Shown here piece by piece: positions 1-7,036 of a stretch of DNA of 10,174 nt. Location: contig JAJZYV010000033.1 in assembly GCA_021797955.1 (NCBI GenBank), positions 1 to 10,174 on the forward strand. The letters run 5' to 3'. The position numbers and the translations under genes are program-made. The number at the start of each line of letters is the position of its first letter. The stretch's first letter is position 1. Below the pieces are notes generated by a model. The model made no database searches. It was given only the letters and a program-made list of their open reading frames with translations, and was not told where the DNA came from. Source of the stretch: Thermoplasmata archaeon (GTDB lineage Archaea; Thermoplasmatota; Thermoplasmata; Thermoplasmatales; Thermoplasmataceae).

Positions 1-4
1 AAAA

Positions 5-1006
5 GTGAATTTACAGCAATTGGATAGAATAATTTTAAAAAATATCCAATGGCCCAATGACTTCTCGGAAAAAAGATTCTGTTTATGGGATATAAGCAGA
101 AAATACAATTACTCAATTGTCACTGTTAAGAACAGATGGCATGCGATGGTTTCTTCAGGTTTTATTGTAAGTTTGAATGTAAAACCAAACAATGAGCTCT
201 TTGGCTTAAAACGAGGACTAATCTCAATTGATAACTTGTATTCTATCTCAAAGGAAGATATGGAATTTTTAAAGAGGAAGAAGTTTATTACAAATATATA
301 TGTGATGGAGAATTGGGAAGTTGGCATAGATTTCTTGTATCCAAAGAATTCTGACCCCATACAATTTATTTATGATCAAATTGAAAATAAGTATAAACTT
401 AAAGAATCTCAATTCGTAAACATAGAAAACAACCTAAAATGTACAGTCACAAGAAAAGATTTACTAATTTTACAGCAATTAGTCCGGGATCCTCTCCTAA
501 ATGCTAAAGAAATTTCAGCCATAACGAACATAAAGAGAACAATAGTTGCAAAATCCTTGGATAAAATGTCACAGGGCAACGCATTTTCTGTTGATCCTAT
601 TATAAATATAGCTTGTGTTGATAATCTCATATTTGCAATTTACCATGCTGAGGTTAAGAGGGGAGACGAAGCAAAAGTGACCCGTGATGCCTGCTTCTTA
701 TTAAAAGATAATTATTTACTTACAAAATATTTCCCAGCCAAAAGGGTGATTATTCTTGCATCTTTCAATAGTGCTGAGGAACTGGAGAAGTTTAAGGAGC
801 AAATGTCTTCACTGGATGTAGTTAAACAGTCACTTAGTGTCATTTTTAAAACACATCCACAAAGTAACTATTTATATGAATCTCTTTTGCAAGAGTTGAT
901 CGAAAAACATTCTAATTATAGGGAAGATAGAGAATTAAATTTGATATCGGAGGATGATCCTCTCAAAAGCAAAAATATGGAAAAGGGAAACAGTGATATC
1001 ATTTAA
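5..1006 (+). CDS. Tandem winged-helix DNA-binding protein (Lrp/AsnC-like regulator), left end possibly incomplete
   Basis: Probable transcription regulator of 333 residues. A first helix-turn-helix unit spans about residues 5-58: it opens like an Lrp/AsnC N-terminus (LQQLDRIILKNI) and carries an ISRKYNYSIVTVKNRW recognition region. A mixed alpha/beta segment follows (about 64-140). A second helix-turn-helix lies at about 149-195 (LLILQQLVRDPLLNAKEISA), followed by another alpha/beta segment (about 203-285) and a charged, probably disordered tail. The HTH-RAM-HTH-RAM-like layout resembles duplicated archaeal Lrp/AsnC-type proteins; the RAM-like assignment is inference from pattern only. The start used is GTG at 5. 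The frame stays open to the window edge, so the true start could lie further upstream, although the Lrp-like opening suggests little is missing. The target is unknown. The next gene downstream on the same strand is the large surface protein, 206 bases away with its own promoter. Confidence 0.6.
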   Translation: MNLQQLDRIILKNIQWPNDFSEKRFCLWDISRKYNYSIVTVKNRWHAMVSSGFIVSLNVKPNNELFGLKRGLISIDNLYSISKEDMEFLKRKKFITNIYVMENWEVGIDFLYPKNSDPIQFIYDQIENKYKLKESQFVNIENNLKCTVTRKDLLILQQLVRDPLLNAKEISAITNIKRTIVAKSLDKMSQGNAFSVDPIINIACVDNLIFAIYHAEVKRGDEAKVTRDACFLLKDNYLLTKYFPAKRVIILASFNSAEELEKFKEQMSSLDVVKQSLSVIFKTHPQSNYLYESLLQELIEKHSNYREDRELNLISEDDPLKSKNMEKGNSDII

Positions 1007-1212
1007 AGAAGCGGTAATCAAAATGTATTATCTGTGGGGGGATTTCACTAAAAATTTCTGCAGCTGATTCAGCATGGAATAATCATAAGATGAGGTCTTC
1101 CATGTTTCTAAAGGTAAAATAATTATTTGGTTAATATATTATAAATTAGCAGCAATTTTAAGATAAAATGAGGAGACAAATATTAATATAATTACTTGGG
1201 ATAGTTTAATCA
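1007..1212. other. Intergenic region before the surface-protein gene
   Basis: 206 bases without a convincing gene. It holds a G6 run at 1036-1041, a 7-bp inverted repeat CATGGAA/TTCCATG (1073-1079 and 1098-1104, loop of 18), an AT-rich stretch at 1131-1146 that could be a second TATA element, an AGGAG at 1171-1175 that is too far from any start in the downstream frame to act as its ribosome binding site, and the promoter described separately. Only 7- and 14-codon open frames occur, and I do not call them. Confidence 0.5.
1183..1191 (+). promoter_or_regulatory. TATA box of the surface-protein gene
   Basis: The element TTAATATAA is centred about 26 bases before the ATG at 1213. This is the archaeal spacing for a transcript that begins at the start codon. 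No Shine-Dalgarno sequence lies just before the ATG, which agrees with leaderless transcription. This supports ATG 1213 as the start. Confidence 0.45.
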
Positions 1213-3732
1213 ATGGGTAAGCTAACCGCATATATTGTTGGGTTGTTCTCTGCAATTGCGCTTTCATACTATGTATTATCATCATATTATTCCCCATTAA
1301 TCTCATGGGTTGGCCCGATTTTTGGTGCACCACTAATATTTATATTGTCCTTAATGTTTCTTTTAATGGGGGACGTTCTTAATCATCTTATTCTGATTCC
1401 GATTCTCATAGTTGTCGGTGTTTTGATTGGTCTCGGAGCTAGAAAGGGGACTAAGGCTATAGGCGCCGCAATAACTGTTTACTTTTCGCTTTGGGGTTTC
1501 ATTGTATCAAGTTTATTTTCTTTGTATCTGGAATCTAAGAGTAAATTTACAAGCCTCGTAAGTTCTGTTAGTTCTTCCTCTATTTCCAACGGTTTACCGC
1601 CGCCTCCCTCAGGAACTAATTTTGGGACTATCATGGCAGAGCCGCTCTTCTCCAGAATCGCATTAACTGTTGAGAAGATTGGACAAACCTCCCTCAGTGG
1701 TTCCTTTGGCTCAACAGGCACAGGATTATCATCAACTAGTTTTTCGATTATATCGGGTAGCGGACCATCATCTTTTCTTGGTATTGGTGGAATCAATGTG
1801 AGCGGTCCGCTTGGAATATTGGCTGAAGCGTTTGTTCCTTTTATTATTGTCAATTTAATTATAATAATGATATCATCCGGATTAACAGGCAGATTTTTGT
1901 ACCGGAGAATAAATAAAGATAAAATTGCAAAGAAAGCAAATAAAGAAAAGAAACAGGGAAAAACTAAGGAGGTTATTGTTTTCATAATATTAGCGCTATT
2001 CGTATTATCTTTTGCAGGCGCATTCTCTCCATATTCTGTATCGACGACCCAACAAAATTTCCACAACGACAATGGGTTAAACTCCTATGTGTCCTTGGGA
2101 AATTATCCTCTCAATAGAAACCCCGTATTTTCCACAACAAAGTTGGTTACTGGTATTTCCTCAAATAGCAATCCTCAAATTTCTACTTCAGGAAATAATT
2201 CCAATCAGGATATTCTTTCTGCAGGTGTAATAGGCGAGCAGGGTTCTTCGTATAACATATTCCTCAATATGGCACTATACAGTGGCAATTCCAATTCAAA
2301 CTGGATATATGCGAGCGGTCAGACATCATCCATTTTCACGCTCGTTGCTGAAACGGATAATTTGCCGCAACTATTCAGAAGTATAGAAAACGGTCTTGGT
2401 GTAAGCAATACCATATCAAATTCCTCAATCACAAGTTCCACATTATGGAATCTTATGCCTCAATCCGTTATCGTAATGGCTTACAACGGAACATTAGCTA
2501 ACACATCTTCATATGCCACGACCCAAGTTGGCAGCATTATGAGTCAGCTGGGAGGAAGTGATGGGGCCTGCATAGTTCAACTATCTCTCGGAACATCTTT
2601 CATTGGTATTTCTGACTCTAACATTAGTTTATATATTTACACCTTCACAGCCAACTACTATAACTCAGAAAACTCTATGGTTAATGATCTATCCAGCACA
2701 ATCTCAAATTCTGGCTCCAACGAAATCTTTACATCAGGCATGAATTCAGGATATCTGGTTCCAGGTTATTCATCAAGCAGTGTTGATTCCTCCATATTTA
2801 TCGCGGGATTTGTTCATTCAGGAACTTTTTCAAATGAAATTTCAAAATATATTGGTATAAATTCAACCTTCAGCAAGGGCAGCTCTATTGTCTTTGATGG
2901 TGGTCTTTTCGCTAAGAGTCATGTTGTAACATCCTCATCTGATGTACATACGATTTCCGGGGCACAGATTTATGGATATGATGGTACTATTGCATTTTCC
3001 AGCTCCAATGCAAACTATGGTATGCTTCTCGGGGTACCTGAGGGAAAATCATCTGCCAATTTCACAATTATAGGATCATATACGGGATACTCAGGTCAAT
3101 TATCGAAGACGGCGAATCAGACCATCCAACCAAATGGTACATTTTCATTAACTTCTATTGAATTACAATCCAAACATCTTTACCCAGCAAACCTTCAGAT
3201 AACCACATCCATAACTTCTTCAGGGTCCAACACATTCACGGTAGAAACCTCCGTTATTAACAGGGATTCAAACTCAATCTCTTCTGTTGCCATAAACGAG
3301 AGCTCTTTTGCCTCACAATATAATGGCGAGGTTACAATAACTTCTGGAAAACTTATTTCAAGTATAGCTTCTCTTTCACCGGGTCAGAACTTTACCAATA
3401 CCTTTACATTTACAGCAAATAACCCTGGTGCTTATTCAATTTCTGAACCACCTGTTACTTATTCAATGAATGGAACCTCATTTACAAATTACGGCACGAG
3501 CATTGGGGTATCAGGGCCGACACCACTTGTCGTAACCAGTATAAATGGAGTATGGTATAACTCGCTTAACGAAAGTGAGAAATTTATCGGGATAACATTC
3601 CTCACAAATGAGATCATGCCCGGATTCTACCTTTTTGATTTGATTATTCTTCTTATTATTTTGGCAGATATCGCCTTTGAGGTAAAATCTTATAGAAAAT
3701 GGAAAAGAGAGAGGCAAAATTCACAACCATGA
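1213..3732 (+). CDS. Large Ser/Asn/Thr-rich multi-pass membrane protein with a big extracellular domain
   Basis: Unrecognised 839-residue protein. Hydrophobic segments lie at about 4-24, 34-52, 55-76, 82-105, 205-226, 254-272 and 803-824. Positively charged stretches (77-81, 228-253, 825-839) would face the cytoplasm, which leaves the Ser/Gly-rich loop 106-200 and the long region 273-800 outside. The outer region is dominated by Ser, Asn, Thr, Gly and aromatic residues. It has many N-X-S/T sequons (for example NST near 550, NFT near 617, NQT near 635, NGT near 641), almost no Cys, and few charges, as expected for a glycosylated surface protein exposed to harsh conditions. Residues about 655-768 read like an Ig-like beta-sandwich of the CARDB/DUF11 type (alternating strands, ETSVINRDSNSISS, LSPGQNF); this is inference. 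The gene ends 6 bases from the convergent DUF763 gene. A structural or adhesive surface role is the best guess; transport or signalling cannot be excluded. Confidence 0.75.
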   Translation: MGKLTAYIVGLFSAIALSYYVLSSYYSPLISWVGPIFGAPLIFILSLMFLLMGDVLNHLILIPILIVVGVLIGLGARKGTKAIGAAITVYFSLWGFIVSSLFSLYLESKSKFTSLVSSVSSSSISNGLPPPPSGTNFGTIMAEPLFSRIALTVEKIGQTSLSGSFGSTGTGLSSTSFSIISGSGPSSFLGIGGINVSGPLGILAEAFVPFIIVNLIIIMISSGLTGRFLYRRINKDKIAKKANKEKKQGKTKEVIVFIILALFVLSFAGAFSPYSVSTTQQNFHNDNGLNSYVSLGNYPLNRNPVFSTTKLVTGISSNSNPQISTSGNNSNQDILSAGVIGEQGSSYNIFLNMALYSGNSNSNWIYASGQTSSIFTLVAETDNLPQLFRSIENGLGVSNTISNSSITSSTLWNLMPQSVIVMAYNGTLANTSSYATTQVGSIMSQLGGSDGACIVQLSLGTSFIGISDSNISLYIYTFTANYYNSENSMVNDLSSTISNSGSNEIFTSGMNSGYLVPGYSSSSVDSSIFIAGFVHSGTFSNEISKYIGINSTFSKGSSIVFDGGLFAKSHVVTSSSDVHTISGAQIYGYDGTIAFSSSNANYGMLLGVPEGKSSANFTIIGSYTGYSGQLSKTANQTIQPNGTFSLTSIELQSKHLYPANLQITTSITSSGSNTFTVETSVINRDSNSISSVAINESSFASQYNGEVTITSGKLISSIASLSPGQNFTNTFTFTANNPGAYSISEPPVTYSMNGTSFTNYGTSIGVSGPTPLVVTSINGVWYNSLNESEKFIGITFLTNEIMPGFYLFDLIILLIILADIAFEVKSYRKWKRERQNSQP

Positions 3733-3738
3733 CCAATA

Positions 3739-4839
3739 TCAGGGTCTTATAAATTTAATACTCAGCTGGGTAAGTTTTTCCAGTTTTCTCCTTTTTTCTG
3801 TGTCCGTCATTTTAACTGATCTTAATATTTCCATGAAAAATTCAATTGCTGCATCATAATCAGCATAATTAACAGGCTTGGGTATTCCGTCCTTCCCTCC
3901 CAGGGCGAAGGTATATCGTAAGGGATCAGAATAACTTGGTGCCTTTCCCATAATTACCTCGCTGATGTATGAAAGCGCTCTTATTGCTGATTTCCCCACT
4001 CCTTTCATCATGAACAATTCATCAAAATTTGAAGGTTGAAACTCATATATTTCCCTTAGATTCTCCCAATTTACCTTAACATCATATGAAGTGATTTTTA
4101 AATTTTCCTGAAAATAATCAAGTTTTAACTGGCCTTTTTTATTTACGTTGCTTATTGTTCTTAAAATTAAAGGGTCTTTAACCGCATCAATCATGCCTTC
4201 TCTATTTTCCCTGCTTTTTGAGGTTGTAAGATCGAGCACCCTATCTTTACTTTCCTGAGAGAAAATGCCAGATCGCCCATCATCTAGAATTTCATCAGCC
4301 ATAGAACTGTGCCACTGATACCTTCTTGCCATCCTTTCATCCTGATCCATTCCCTGTTGTATTATTGTCCAATTATTTTGATCACTATAGAGAATTGAAT
4401 GAATATAAAGATCATAACCATCCTGCAATAAATTGGAATCCGCTCTGGCTATCCTCCTGCTATAATTTTTTAATCTGATTCCTTCCTGTTCTTTCAAAAC
4501 CCCTTCATTCACACTTTTTTCAATTTCATTAATAGTATTTATCATGTCCTTTCCCTTACCTCCAGCCATGGAGATACCTGTATGAGATTCTTTCAGGGAC
4601 TCTTTCAGTGCGTATAACGTTGAAGTTGTTGTACCGCTTGAATTCCAATCAAATCCTGTAACCAAACTCAATGACTGGAACCATATGGGATCAGACATTC
4701 TTTTCAAAAGGGTGTGGGAACCGTACCAGGAATTTATGAGTTCCATAATTGCGCCAGTCAAATCAACCATGTGTTTGAAGAGTTTTTCAGGAGGTCTTCC
4801 GTAATGTAAAGGCAGATCTGAAATTCCTGTTCTTTTCAT
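3739..4839 (-). CDS. DUF763 family protein with helix-hairpin-helix motif
   Basis: A protein of 366 residues that I recognise as the DUF763 family. Evidence is the N-terminus MKRTGISDLPLHYGRPP, the SSGTTTSTLYALKE (68-81) and AGGKGK (92-97) region, WTIIQQGM (157-164) followed by ARRYQWHSS, and the C-terminal FALGGKDGIPKPV (311-323). A helix-hairpin-helix lies at about 272-291 (FDELFMMKGVGKSAIRALSY), which implies contact with DNA or RNA. The biochemical role of the family is not known to me; a nucleic-acid enzyme or processing factor is inference. The frame can be extended to a TTG at 4872, but the ATG at 4839 is preferred: it gives the family's usual N-terminus and lies about 22 bases after the TATA element at 4858-4864. 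The gene diverges from the DUF2175 gene and converges on the surface-protein gene. Confidence 0.85.
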   Translation of the reverse strand: MKRTGISDLPLHYGRPPEKLFKHMVDLTGAIMELINSWYGSHTLLKRMSDPIWFQSLSLVTGFDWNSSGTTTSTLYALKESLKESHTGISMAGGKGKDMINTINEIEKSVNEGVLKEQEGIRLKNYSRRIARADSNLLQDGYDLYIHSILYSDQNNWTIIQQGMDQDERMARRYQWHSSMADEILDDGRSGIFSQESKDRVLDLTTSKSRENREGMIDAVKDPLILRTISNVNKKGQLKLDYFQENLKITSYDVKVNWENLREIYEFQPSNFDELFMMKGVGKSAIRALSYISEVIMGKAPSYSDPLRYTFALGGKDGIPKPVNYADYDAAIEFFMEILRSVKMTDTEKRRKLEKLTQLSIKFIRP

Positions 4840-4852
4840 ATCATATCCTACA

Positions 4853-4874
4853 AATTGTATATATGGTAACAATT
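4853..4874. promoter_or_regulatory. Shared divergent TATA box inside a 22-bp inverted repeat
   Basis: TATATAT at 4858-4864 lies about 22 bases before the minus-strand ATG (4839) and about 25 bases before the plus-strand ATG (4886), so one near-symmetric TATA element could direct leaderless transcription both ways. It is enclosed by the arms AATTGT (4853-4858) and ACAATT (4869-4874), a perfect 6-bp inverted repeat with a 10-base spacer. A protein bound there would cover the TATA box and both TFB contact sites. The promoter role is inferred from spacing; the operator role is speculative. Confidence 0.5.
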
Positions 4875-4885
4875 AATTACTTTTT

Positions 4886-5197
4886 ATGGCTGAATTCAAA
4901 TGCTATATTTGTTCAGAGAAGGCTGCGACCGGAGAAAAGTTTACATTTACGAACAATGGAGCTGTTCATTTTGACTGCTTTATTGCCCACAAAAGGAAAG
5001 AATTGGGAACGCAAAATGCAGAACAACTGTCAGAGCTGGCAATTATTTTGGATGCAGAACTAAACCATCTTCTTACCCTCTTAAGAATTGACGCCCATTC
5101 TGAAGATGGAAAGAAACACCTGCAGGCAAAATACAAAGATATAGAAAAGGCTGCGGGCGAAACAACCAGACTCATATCGGCTCTCAAGAAACAATAA
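4886..5197 (+). CDS. Small DUF2175-type zinc-binding protein
   Basis: A protein of 103 residues. The N-terminus FKCYICSEKAATGEKFTFTNNGAVHFDCF carries a CxxC (C6, C9) and an HxxC (H28, C31), a treble-clef or LIM-like zinc site. This pattern, with GEKFTFT and GAVHFDC, matches the archaeal DUF2175 (COG4847) family as I remember it. The remainder (about 35-103) is helical and charged, possibly a coiled coil, with heptad-like leucines at about 45-65. Function is unknown; protein or nucleic-acid binding is inference. The ATG at 4886 is about 25 bases after the shared TATA box, so the transcript is probably leaderless. The gene is followed directly by a hairpin and a T-run. Confidence 0.75.
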   Translation: MAEFKCYICSEKAATGEKFTFTNNGAVHFDCFIAHKRKELGTQNAEQLSELAIILDAELNHLLTLLRIDAHSEDGKKHLQAKYKDIEKAAGETTRLISALKKQ

Positions 5198-5199
5198 AT

Positions 5200-5249
5200 G
5201 TTCCATTAATAATGGAACTTATCCAAGAGAATTTTAAAATACTTTTTTT
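5200..5249 (+). terminator. Hairpin and T7 run after the DUF2175 gene
   Basis: A perfect 8-bp inverted repeat GTTCCATT/AATGGAAC with a 3-base loop (5200-5218) starts 3 bases after the stop codon. A run of seven T (5243-5249) follows on the plus strand. Archaeal termination relies mainly on the T-run, so 5243-5249 is the likely release region; the hairpin may protect the 3' end. The 78-base gap 5198-5275 separates convergent genes and holds nothing else I can support. Confidence 0.5.
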
Positions 5250-5275
5250 AGCTTAATAAATTATTTGTAAAGAAA

Positions 5276-5437
5276 TTACTGCTTGGGTTTCTTCTTGATC
5301 TCCATGTAACCGCATCTTCCGCAAGTTACCCTGTCCTCATGCTCTGCAAGAAAGACTCCGGGACCACATCTGGGGCAGTTTCTTCTCTGCCTCATCACTT
5401 TATTATTCTCTACTTTGTAAATTTCTCTTTTCTGCAT
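5276..5437 (-). CDS. rps27ae: Small ribosomal subunit protein S27ae (zinc ribbon)
   Basis: A 53-residue protein read on the minus strand, starting [19 protein letters not shown] and continuing with the family core [16 protein letters not shown] and TCGRCGY. Four cysteines, C21/C24 and C39/C42, form the zinc ribbon that docks on the small ribosomal subunit. The length is typical of the archaeal protein, which lacks the ubiquitin fusion found in eukaryotes. The ATG follows the stop codon of rps24e directly (TAA then ATG), and a Shine-Dalgarno GAGGT lies about 10 bases upstream inside rps24e, so the two are translated together. It is the last gene of the rpo7 operon. The usual euryarchaeal follower, kae1-bud32, is absent here. 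Confidence 0.96.
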   Translation of the reverse strand: MQKREIYKVENNKVMRQRRNCPRCGPGVFLAEHEDRVTCGRCGYMEIKKKPKQ

Positions 5438-5737
5438 TTAGTTCTTAACCTCTTTTTCCTTGAGCTTATTTCTGATCAATTCGTAATCTGGTTCAAAAAG
5501 CATTGCTGCCTCTTTGTTTTGATAAATTTTGGAATATCCTTCCATTGAATGGCTCCCTGTTAATTGCAGATTCTTATCTACTATGACAAGAGAGCTGTCA
5601 GACTTATAGTTTCGAGCTATTACCTCCCGAATTACATCGCGGGATGGGCTCACATCGTTATCAAATTCCACAAAATACCTAATTTCCTTTCTTTTCAGGA
5701 GAGGATTGTCCTTGGCTTCAATTACATTTAATTTCAT
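5438..5737 (-). CDS. rps24e: Small ribosomal subunit protein S24e
   Basis: A 99-residue protein with the S24e signature: [26 protein letters not shown] at the N-terminus, typical of the family's first beta strands, then [55 protein letters not shown] and a basic tail. It is a structural protein of the archaeal small ribosomal subunit. Its ATG overlaps the stop of the upstream DUF359 gene by 4 bases (ATGA), indicating coupled translation, and its TAA abuts the rps27ae ATG. S24e followed by S27ae downstream of rpo7-spt4 is a conserved archaeal arrangement, which supports the calls. Confidence 0.96.
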   Translation of the reverse strand: MKLNVIEAKDNPLLKRKEIRYFVEFDNDVSPSRDVIREVIARNYKSDSSLVIVDKNLQLTGSHSMEGYSKIYQNKEAAMLFEPDYELIRNKLKEKEVKN

Positions 5738-6240
5738 TTTTGTCTCACATCCATTTTTTCAATTATCTTTTTAACCAATTTCTTTGAATCTTTAGAAGGC
5801 CTGATATAAGCCATGCCTACATCCGGTACTCCATACACTACCACTGTATTTTCGTCTGCATAAAAAAGTATTGGTAGTACAGCCAAATCTTCCTCACCAT
5901 TTATTTCAATCCTTGTATGAGCGGATTGTTCCATGGCTTTCTTAATTTCCTTAATAAGTGAACCGGTTATGACACCCGGGGGATTTTCCAGGATAATGGA
6001 TCCGGGTATGCTGCTGTATGTTTTTTTTCCTCTCTTTGTCTTTAGATCAACTACCTCTATCCAGGGAATTATATTTGATTTCTTTAAAACCTCAGTTGTG
6101 TAATCTCCTACGGATATAATCTTAAATTTAGAAAGATTAGATGTAATGAAATTAACATCAACTATTGTTCCATTATTTTCTTCTATTAATTTCTTCGATG
6201 CTTCTGTAATAATGTAGTATTTATCTGACTTTAATGGCAT
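5734..6240 (-). CDS. DUF359 family, GTP-dependent dephospho-CoA kinase
   Basis: A 168-residue protein of the DUF359 family, whose Thermococcus member catalyses the last step of coenzyme A synthesis: phosphorylation of dephospho-CoA with GTP as donor. Visible family motifs are VGDYTT (44-49), DLKTKR (65-70), NPPGVIT (86-92) and the diagnostic GEEDLAVLP (115-123), followed by YGVPDVGM (136-143). Acidic residues in GEEDL and VGD are likely catalytic or metal-binding, by analogy. The start chosen is the ATG at 6240: an AAGGA lies 4 bases upstream, and the family N-terminus needs no more. A longer reading from a TTG at 6276 is less likely. The chosen start overlaps the end of spt4 by 20 bases, and the stop overlaps the rps24e start by 4 bases. 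A metabolic gene inside a transcription/translation operon is common for this family in archaea. Confidence 0.9.
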   Translation of the reverse strand: MPLKSDKYYIITEASKKLIEENNGTIVDVNFITSNLSKFKIISVGDYTTEVLKKSNIIPWIEVVDLKTKRGKKTYSSIPGSIILENPPGVITGSLIKEIKKAMEQSAHTRIEINGEEDLAVLPILFYADENTVVVYGVPDVGMAYIRPSKDSKKLVKKIIEKMDVRQK

Positions 6241-6412
6241 ATATTCCTTGTTCAGATATGGCGGCTCTCTTTGCAATTATTGAAATCTTGGGGTCTGAAA
6301 TTATTATAAATCCAAACCATTCACTTGACATCTTTGAATCCCCATGATAAGGGCATAACTTTTCTGAGGTTAGTCTCTTACATTCTTTGCACGCTTTATA
6401 TATTGGTTTCAC
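6221..6412 (-). CDS. spt4: Transcription elongation factor Spt4 (RpoE'')
   Basis: A 63-residue zinc-binding protein. The pattern CKEC (C8, C11), then CPYHGD, SSEWFGFIII, SDPKISIIAKR and the ending GIYAIKVR is that of archaeal Spt4, which binds the NGN domain of Spt5 and helps keep the RNA polymerase clamp closed during elongation. The second half of the zinc site reads CPYH (C20, H23) instead of the usual CxxC, so the metal would be held by three Cys and one His. The start is a GTG directly after the TGA of rpo7, with a strong AAGGAGG 7 bases upstream that decides this start. The gene following rpo7 is the standard archaeal order. Confidence 0.93.
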   Translation of the reverse strand: MKPIYKACKECKRLTSEKLCPYHGDSKMSSEWFGFIIISDPKISIIAKRAAISEQGIYAIKVR

Positions 6413-7000
6413 TCAGTTTTCCTCCTTGTTCTTTGCAAGCTTAATCCATTCCTTTTTGCCTAGGCCCGTTTGCTTCATTGTAAATCCTATTTTACTGTCT
6501 TTCACTGAAGAAGAACTGAGATTTAGAAGAACTATCCTTACCCTGAGAATATCACCAACACGGATTTCTCTTCCGGTCTCCTTACCGATCAACCTTTGAT
6601 TGGATGGATCGACGTCTATTCTGTCATCCATAATTTGACTTATATGTAAAAGACCTTCAAATGGGCCAAATCTCAGAAAGACTCCAAGTTTTGGAACGAC
6701 AGATATTACCAGCGCATCAACAACTTCCTGCATCTTTGGTGTGTAGGCAAGAGCCCTGTATTTAATGGATTGATATACTCCTCCGTCTCCGTGAACAATT
6801 GAGGCCTCACCAATTGGTTCAATGTCAATCAGTGAAATGACATAGCATTTCCCCGTGATGTGATTGTTTTCATCTTTCATATCAAGTATTCTACCGCACA
6901 ACGTATCCCTTGCCACGTCCTCCACAGCCTGATTAAAAGATTCTCCTAATAATTGTGGTGGCACTCTCGTAACATGCTCATCCTCTATAATTGTGTACAA
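6413..7000 (-). CDS. rpo7: RNA polymerase subunit Rpo7 (RpoE'), stalk subunit
   Basis: A 195-residue homologue of eukaryotic Rpb7. The N-terminal half (1-80) carries MYTIIEDEHVTRVPPQLLGES and the GDGGVYQSIKYRALAYTPKMQEVVDALV tip-to-linker region. The C-terminal S1 RNA-binding domain (about 84-177) contains GVFLRFGPFEGLLHISQ and ends near KIGFTMKQTGLG. With Rpo4 it forms the polymerase stalk that aids open-complex formation and binds nascent RNA. The start is a TTG at 7000: it gives the family's conserved N-terminus, and GAGGG lies about 7 bases upstream. It is the first gene of a five-gene operon, and its transcript has a leader, unlike the leaderless genes nearby. Confidence 0.95.
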   Translation of the reverse strand: MYTIIEDEHVTRVPPQLLGESFNQAVEDVARDTLCGRILDMKDENNHITGKCYVISLIDIEPIGEASIVHGDGGVYQSIKYRALAYTPKMQEVVDALVISVVPKLGVFLRFGPFEGLLHISQIMDDRIDVDPSNQRLIGKETGREIRVGDILRVRIVLLNLSSSSVKDSKIGFTMKQTGLGKKEWIKLAKNKEEN

Positions 7001-7036
7001 TTAAATTCCCTCTATTTAACCCTGATTGTTTGCTAC

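Noticed and set aside
1023..1067. 14-codon plus-strand open frame, and a 7-codon one at 1168-1191
   Set aside because: Too short to judge, with no matching promoter or conserved feature visible; the second overlaps the TATA element of the next gene.
1073..1104. CATGGAA/TTCCATG inverted repeat as a terminator of the first gene
   Set aside because: The loop of 18 bases is long, no T-run follows, and a 7-bp match in 200 bases can occur by chance; kept only as a weak possible operator.
1479..2072. 197-residue open frame on the minus strand inside the surface-protein gene
   Set aside because: It is antisense to a longer frame with clear membrane segments and a well-placed promoter; its translation has no recognisable domain and its start has no promoter or ribosome binding site that I can see.
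4863..5063. 66-residue plus-strand frame overlapping the DUF2175 gene
   Set aside because: The DUF2175 frame carries the zinc-binding residues and the TATA spacing; this frame has neither.
5339..5548. 69-residue plus-strand frame across rps27ae and rps24e
   Set aside because: Antisense to two ribosomal protein genes with unmistakable family sequences.
6241..6276. Longer start (TTG 6276) for the dephospho-CoA kinase
   Set aside because: The ATG at 6240 has an AAGGA 4 bases upstream and gives the family's normal length; the extension would overlap spt4 by 56 bases and start with a rare codon.
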